Source of the DNA: Actinernus sp. WN-2022
Lineage: Eukaryota; Cnidaria; Anthozoa; Actiniaria; Actinernidae
Reading direction: 5' to 3'
Length of the DNA stretch: 64,000 bases
Assembly: GCA_030867875.1 (NCBI GenBank)
Contig: JAOWCC010000744.1
Span: 620,001-684,000, forward strand
Below the pieces are notes generated by a model that was not told where the DNA came from, did no database searches, and was given only the letters and a program-made list of their open reading frames with translations. This document shows, in pieces, positions 58,267-64,000 of this stretch. How positions within the stretch are numbered: position 1 is the stretch's first letter; every line of letters starts with the position of its first letter. A program made the translations under genes and the position numbers.

Positions 58267-58702
58267 TCAAGCTTATTCAGGCTTTTTGGCATTTGATATT
58301 CCAGCTTTTTCAAGCAAATTCCAGCTATTGTCATGTGATATTCCAGCTTTTTTAAGCAAATTCCTGCTTTTGGCATTTGATATTCCAGCTTTTTCAAGCA
58401 AATTCCAGCTTTTGGCATGTGATATTCCAGCTTTTTCAAGCAAATTCCTGCTTTTGGCATGTGATATTCCAGCTTTTTCAAGCAAATTCAAGCTTTTGGC
58501 ATTTGCTATTCCAGCTTTTTCAAGCAAATTCCAGCTTTTGGCATGTGATATTCCAGCTTTTTCAAGCAAATTCCAGCTTTTGGCATGTGATATTCCAGCT
58601 TTTTCAAGCAAATTCCAGCTTTTGTCAATGGCATTCCAGCTTTTTCAAGCTTTTAGCACATACTGAATTCCAGCTTTTTCAAGTTTATTCAAGCTTTTAT
58701 AT
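58267..58702 (-). repeat. 42-bp minisatellite (right arm)
   Basis: Mirror copy of 57610-58045 with the same number of units and a few substitutions (for example a TTTTTTAAG variant near 58350). The unchanged unit number across arms argues for a recent origin or homogenisation of the arms. Confidence 0.92.
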
Positions 58703-59926
58703 ATACATGTTGCACTAGGACTACATTAATTCCAGCATTTTCACACTAATTCAAGCCACATGATGATATTAACCTGTATTATAAATACTTACTTAATTCA
58801 TTGATGAATGAATTGAACCCTAACCCCATTTGGATGCTGTATGGCAAGCCATTTTCAAAAATGCAGAAAGTTAGACATGCATTCAATAATGGAGGTAAGG
58901 AAAACAGCATTTTCAAACAGGTAACGCAACTGATGTTGTACATTGCTAGCTATATTAATATACATGTAGAAAGCAGATTAATTACATGTCAATGTAGCAT
59001 TAAATTGATGAGGCATACATATATGTAATAATATACTGTAAACAGTAACTGCCACACAAACATAACATTGTGTGATACATGTAAGTATATATTAAGTATA
59101 AAGAATACATGTACACTGTATCTATAGATATTTTAAGCTTACGAGTTTAAATAATAAAATTAATTACTACATGCCGAACGTATGAAACAGCATAGCTACA
59201 TGTATATAATATATAGTATTGCATGGAGAAAAGATGAAAACACAATATAACATTTCATAATAGCTCAATCTTGTTTATTTTTAAAAAGAACAAAATTGGA
59301 AACTCAAATTAGATCATTTAAAAGCAATATTTACAATGGGATTTGCTAACTTTCAATTGACAGTACGAATATACTACACAAGGAGCTATAGGTAGCAGAG
59401 ATTGCAGAATACTCAGACACTAGACTTATATATAGCTAATTAATTTTCGAAGTGTCCCATTAAATGAACCCTGAATCCTTATACCATAAAATTATAATTA
59501 TCGCCTCCCCTTCTTTTCTGGTTATATAGGCCAATCAATCTGGTGATACACCTCACAGCCACTGTTAGGGAGGTCAGACCAAAATTTACAGTCCTTCAAA
59601 TCACAAAACAAACAGCATAAATGAAGAGATCTCACCCTAATTAGAATTTTGGTGGTAACATTTTCAAGATCGGCCAAGAATTGGCAAAGTTATGAATTTT
59701 TGAATATTCATATTTTGGGGTATTATTTGGACAAAGGTTGAATGACAACCATTTAGGTAAAGCTGAGCTGGATGGCACCAAATAGGATTGAAACCATATG
59801 TGGATTATAAAACTAATTGTGTCATAAAATTAGTTCTCATTAACTAATCTTCACCAAATTTGGACAGGTGACAGGTCTCATCAAGCCGCACACTGTAACA
59901 TTGCTAATGAGATGACGACGTCATTG

Positions 59927-60372
59927 GTTACCATAGCAACATGCTAATTAGTGTTAAAATTTGGTATTTCTTCTAGATGAAAGGCAAATTAAATGGTTAG
60001 ATGGAAATATATGCGATATCTCACATCTTTAAAATGTTATTCCATTGTCACTAATGAGATGATGTCATTGGTTACTATAGCAACACACTAATTAGTGGTA
60101 AAATCGGTTATTTCTTCTAAATGAAAAGCAAATTAATAGTATTGGTCTGATGGGACTATGCTATATCTCACACATTCGTTAATTGTCACACTTAACTCTG
60201 AATTTTAATGAAACAATGTCGTTGGTTACCATGGCAACAGGTAACCCATATAAATATGGTGGATTTCACAAATTAGCATTAAGTGGTTTGATATTGATAT
60301 TTTCCAGGCCATGCAAGTATTTAAGAGGTAGTGTGCAAAATATATTCTTATGTCACTGGTTGCTATGGCAAC
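59927..60372. promoter_or_regulatory. Four RFX X-box-like palindromes (right arm)
   Basis: Mirror set of 55940-56385; the four 14-bp motifs are conserved. Confidence 0.5.
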
Positions 60373-60659
60373 ACTTAATACATGACCTTTTCTGTTAGCT
60401 GTATCACTTCTCACAATTTGTTTTCTAAAAAAACATGTAATGGGTATTGCTGTGTGTTGACCATATGAGCACTGTTGTCACTAATGGCACATGAATTGTT
60501 TCATATTCTTTAGCCCCCTTATTTATGAAAATCATGCTTTTAGGTTGTGCAGAGAATATAAAGTTTACTTATAATAATAATAATAGAGGTTTATTGAATA
60601 TATAATCGCACAACGTGTCAATTACCTTATATTTTACAAGTAATATATATGAAACTAAG

Positions 60660-60861
60660 GGTGCGTTCGATTGACCGTATTCCGGAATAAGAATAAACAG
60701 AATGATCACTACAAATCACGTTTACTGGGATACTAAATGTATCTTGAATATCATATATCAGCAAGCATTTGTAGCTTACAGTGCAACATATGCCCTAACC
60801 AGTGATTTCCAGAGACTATTCCATCTATTCCTATTCCGGAATACGGTCAATCGAACGCACC
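60660..60861. mobile_element. MITE inside the LINE 3' end (right arm)
   Basis: Mirror of 55451-55652 at the identical position within the LINE, so the insertion predates the palindrome. Confidence 0.85.
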
Positions 60862-61025
60862 TAAGAGTATATAAAAATGGGAAACTGGCACTTACAATCA
60901 TTTACACCGGGAGACTGGATCCGGTTTACAAAAAATATATTACTCTGTCCTACAAGCTGAGTTAAAATATCCTACAATAAGTTAAGCTAAGATTATTATT
61001 AAACAATTGAAAATGAAGAAATGAG

Positions 61026-61739
61026 TTAGGACTGATTTGATTCATACCTTTCGGTGCGACACTTAGGCAAACTAAGGTTTTGGCTATTGCGCAACTCTCG
61101 GCCGTGCGCGCTTACTCGAGTGTCAGGTAGAAGGTGGTGGAGACGTGAACTAGGGCTCTTTAGCTTCCTGAATACTTTAGAACAAAGTTCATGCCTCCTA
61201 GTATCAAGGTGAGAGCAGTTACATAGAGTGAGTGCTTTAGAGTAACTTTGATATGGATGGATGATTCGTAAGGCTCTCTTTTGGACAAGCTCAATTTTGT
61301 CAGTTAAGTAACACGGTAGGCTGGTATGCCAAACAGCACAACTATATTCAAGAATGGATTGCACCAACGAAAAGTAAATCAGAACAAGATCGGAAGGAGG
61401 AACACCACTGCAGCGGAGGACTCTTAGATTATGAAGCCGTTTAGATGCCTTTTTCACCATATTATTGATATTGTCGACCCACTTTAGATTATGTTGAAGC
61501 GTTAAGCCGAGGACTTTATAAGATGTAATAATATTGAGATAAGTGGTGTCAGGTTACTGACGGAGGAAACTAATGGACATCTCTTTACATTTCTTAGGAT
61601 TAAGTTTCATATCATTACATTTCGCCAAACGAGATATTTCGACCAGGTCAGATTGAAGAGTGGAATTACCGTTCACCGTTAAAGATTGGTCGGAGATCGT
61701 AATGTCATCAACATATTTCCAATGACTGGTATGCAGCAA
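61026..61739 (-). pseudogene. LINE reverse transcriptase 3' part, right palindrome arm
   Basis: Mirror of 54573-55286 with the same stop and frame break; the two encoded fragments are identical in sequence to the left-arm copies. The damage therefore predates the palindrome. Confidence 0.82.
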
Positions 61740-63402
61740 TTTTAATCTATCGTAAGCCTCCTTAATCTTTTAATTTTCAGGAACATTCAACAAACTATGG
61801 TCTTTTATGTTGATATCACTTAAATTGCTGCCATATGAATTGCTTAACTACAAAATAACATATATATACATTGTCCTATAGTTTCCAGATTGCTCCATTT
61901 GGAGATGGATCCTTGCTTTTTTATATATATGAAATGAAATAAATGGCACAGCCTAGTGACAAAGTAAATCCCATCTAGCCTGTCATTCACAACATGCATT
62001 AACTGTAGTAAGTGATCTGGATAAAATCACAACAAAGGCTTGTAGAGATTGTAGCAGTATTCTTTTACTGGACTATGTATAGTGCTCAACAATGAGTGAT
62101 CCATACATTATAAGCTTATAGACACATTGCAATTACCAGCTGCCACCAAAATGAAAACAAAACAAATTAAAACTTGTCCCATCACTATGTCCCGGGAGGG
62201 GAGGGTACTTACATGAAAAATGGGTATGTATGTGATACCAAGAGGCTCAAACCTTGACCTGTTTGACCTGAGCTCCAAAACCCTGATTGCCCCTTCTTTA
62301 AATAAAAACAAATAGCCCTGTGAAATAATTGTTCGCCTGAAAAGGAATAAAACAAAAAAATGATATTAAAATACTTTTAATGCACCCAAATTAAACTCAA
62401 ATCCTGACCCTGATCTGCCAAATCAGCTAGTCAAAACCCAGACCCTACCTGCCCAAACTGAGCTCAAAACCCTGACCCACTCCCACGGCACATACATAAA
62501 TGTCACAATAAACAGGAGTACCCCCCATTATACAGCAAATCAAATTCCAGAGTAAAATCAATCATGGTTTTGGTCCGTCACGCCATCAATCCAGGACTGC
62601 ATTTACTTTTCCTCCTGATTGGTTGCTTTCCCATACCAGTGAAACCAATCGGTATTCACTTTAGTTGGTGATTGGTTTGTTGTAATTGCTTTGGTTTTAC
62701 TACAATTGATGTTACTACTATATATGTCGTCTGAAAACCTACTCCTTGAAAAAGTGACTTCTTGGTCCCACAAAACTTAGCTATCACTCCATCCTCTAGC
62801 TTTGCATTTCTGTTTTCGAGGTTAATTTAATTTACTCTCTCAGATCTTCCACTCTATTAACGCTTTCCTTTTCTCCCCCTCCCCCCAAAAAAGAACATGC
62901 AAAGCCGAGTGCAAAGCAACACTATGCCATGTCGGTCCAGGTAAAAATATTAACATGAAGAAAACAAGAGTGCTCCCAAACTATATCAACAGATAACTTG
63001 CCTAATTCCCTCAGCTCCCTGCTATTGACAGACATCCAACATGCAACAATTCTCTCATAAAAAACAATTACATGACACCAATAAAGTTACCAAGACTTAA
63101 CCAACAAAACAATCTACATGTATACCATAATCCAAACATTCAAAAACAATTATCCTCAAATTCGATACCTGCACGGGAAATCCTCAAAGAGTATAACAAA
63201 AATTAGACTTCTACATGTAGTTCTTCAAATCGAGCAAATTACACAACTGATTAAATTCAATAGAAAATTCCTCTTTCGGGGCTTCGATTAAATCAACAAC
63301 TTACAATAAAACACTGCTGATTAGATCCAATAACATCTCCCCCCTTTCACAATAAAAAGAAGAAGAAAAGATCCCGGTAAAACTGTATTAAAATACACCA
63401 AA

Positions 63403-63459
63403 TTAACGGCAAACCAACTTTCGGTCAGTTTCATTCACGAATTCGCGTGCGCCTTCCAT
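63403..63459 (-). other. Mirror candidate 5' coding exon (right arm)
   Basis: ATG at 63459 (minus), 18 codons and TAA, same as 52855-52911. The exon differs by a base that creates an upstream out-of-frame ATG. The two copies point at each other across the palindrome. Confidence 0.4.
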
Positions 63460-64000
63460 TTCGATCAAAAGACATGACCTGCAAAAGAAAAAAGTGGATT
63501 TACAACATGAGCGCCTCTTTTATTCTCGGTAAAAACGACTGGAAAACATTGATCAACTGTTCTATTTGTTTCATGAGAAATTTGCTGCTCTCAAATTCGA
63601 TTTTTCTATGAATAATTCATGACAGAAATATTCAAATTGAACAAAACTTACCTTTCTTTCAACCGATCAGCAGCAAATGATACCGCTGAAAAGATTGGTT
63701 TCCTGTCTTTCCTCTGGCGTCTATAGCAACAAGCTGCCATATAAGGCTCAGGTTGTTTTTTTCACTTTTCGGGGGTGGGGTCAGTCAAAAAGTCGGTGCC
63801 GTCGCCATCTTGGAAAAGTGATTTGAGCGCGCGAGCTCATGTTTGACAACCGATTTCTCGACAAAAGAACAAGGTACAGGGCTGAAACTCCTCAAGTTTG
63901 GAGATGATCTAGATTACTTTAATAATGTGAAAGAAGAGCAATCAAAAGTGCACAAAGCCAGGACTATGCTAAACCACTGATCAAATTGGAATTTACCGGA

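Larger units (their letters stand above)
52314..64000. repeat. Giant palindrome, arms of at least 5.7 kb
   Basis: The left arm 52314-58059 and right arm 58253 to the window end (63998) are inverted copies. Paired positions add up to 116312 from 54001 to 58059 and to about 116314 near the outer end, so only about 2 bp of net length change exist across the arm. In the outer 430 bp I count about five differences (roughly 1%), plus a replaced block of about 10 bp at 53594. The outer limit is beyond the window. The arms hold a candidate 5' gene end, LINE remains, a MITE, X-box-like motifs and a minisatellite. It may be real, or a tail-to-tail joining of two haplotypes. Confidence 0.95.

Noticed and set aside
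57594..58718. Long open frames of repetitive sequence (165, 166, 126, 113 and 112 codons) as genes
   Set aside because: They lie in overlapping frames on both strands of a 42-bp minisatellite and mirror each other across the palindrome.
52314..64000. Dismissing the palindrome as a simple read-through artefact
   Set aside because: The arms differ by about 1% and by a replaced ~10-bp block, which one folded molecule would not show; haplotype joining remains possible and is listed as the refuting outcome.

Overview
This is eukaryotic, metazoan nuclear DNA. It is AT-rich and has no prokaryotic gene layout. Non-LTR retrotransposons, fold-back and MITE-type DNA transposons and minisatellites fill most of it. 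Several repeat-encoded protein fragments (a TGCD/Cys-rich family at about 8 kb, a transposase at 30-33.7 kb, a two-helix hydrophobic ORF at 49.2 kb) resemble families I remember from anthozoan cnidarians, so a stony coral or relative is my best guess. That assignment is inference.

Layout. 0-9.4 kb: a dispersed repeat, a 1.24 kb fold-back element (2455-3698), a TTA-flanked MITE (5638-5838), a broken LINE reverse transcriptase and a decayed Cys-rich pseudogene. 9.4-18.1 kb: a large 32-bp minisatellite split by a 5265-bp insertion that carries an intact 1041-aa LINE polyprotein. 18.1-26.8 kb: a tandem segmental duplication carrying coiled-coil genes with a HEPN-like C-terminal domain (two frame-disrupted copies and one 3' relic); copy 1 is interrupted by MITEs and a decayed Gypsy-type gag. 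27.6-42.4 kb: successive DNA transposons with readable ends, namely 28195-29554, 29936-34393 (TTA duplication, broken transposase), 34683-35179, 36502-40835 (1.1 kb inverted arms, 7-bp duplication) and 40985-42361 (11-bp duplication). 43.3-44.5 kb: a third, inverted locus of the 32-bp minisatellite inside an element with terminal inverted repeats. 45.2-47.3 kb: a LINE 3' end and an intact coiled-coil/HEPN-like gene. 48-52 kb: a short hydrophobic ORF and a purine-rich minisatellite. 52.3-64.0 kb: one giant inverted repeat with arms of at least 5.7 kb, about 1% divergence where compared, and a 193-bp spacer.

The clearest non-transposon coding theme is the coiled-coil plus HEPN-like family. Its three main loci share a GQL..Q....VLP segment followed by an RNxxxH (RX4H) motif. 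The 46.4 kb copy is intact. The 21.6 and 25.7 kb copies are broken by 4-bp indels, one with the sequence of a Tc1-type excision footprint. The most striking structure is the 11.7 kb palindrome. Its centre holds two five-unit perfect heat-shock-element-like arrays, and each arm carries four RFX X-box-like palindromes, a 42-bp minisatellite and a candidate spliced 5' transcript end that points toward the centre. Start codons, splice sites and family names were judged by eye; no search was run.
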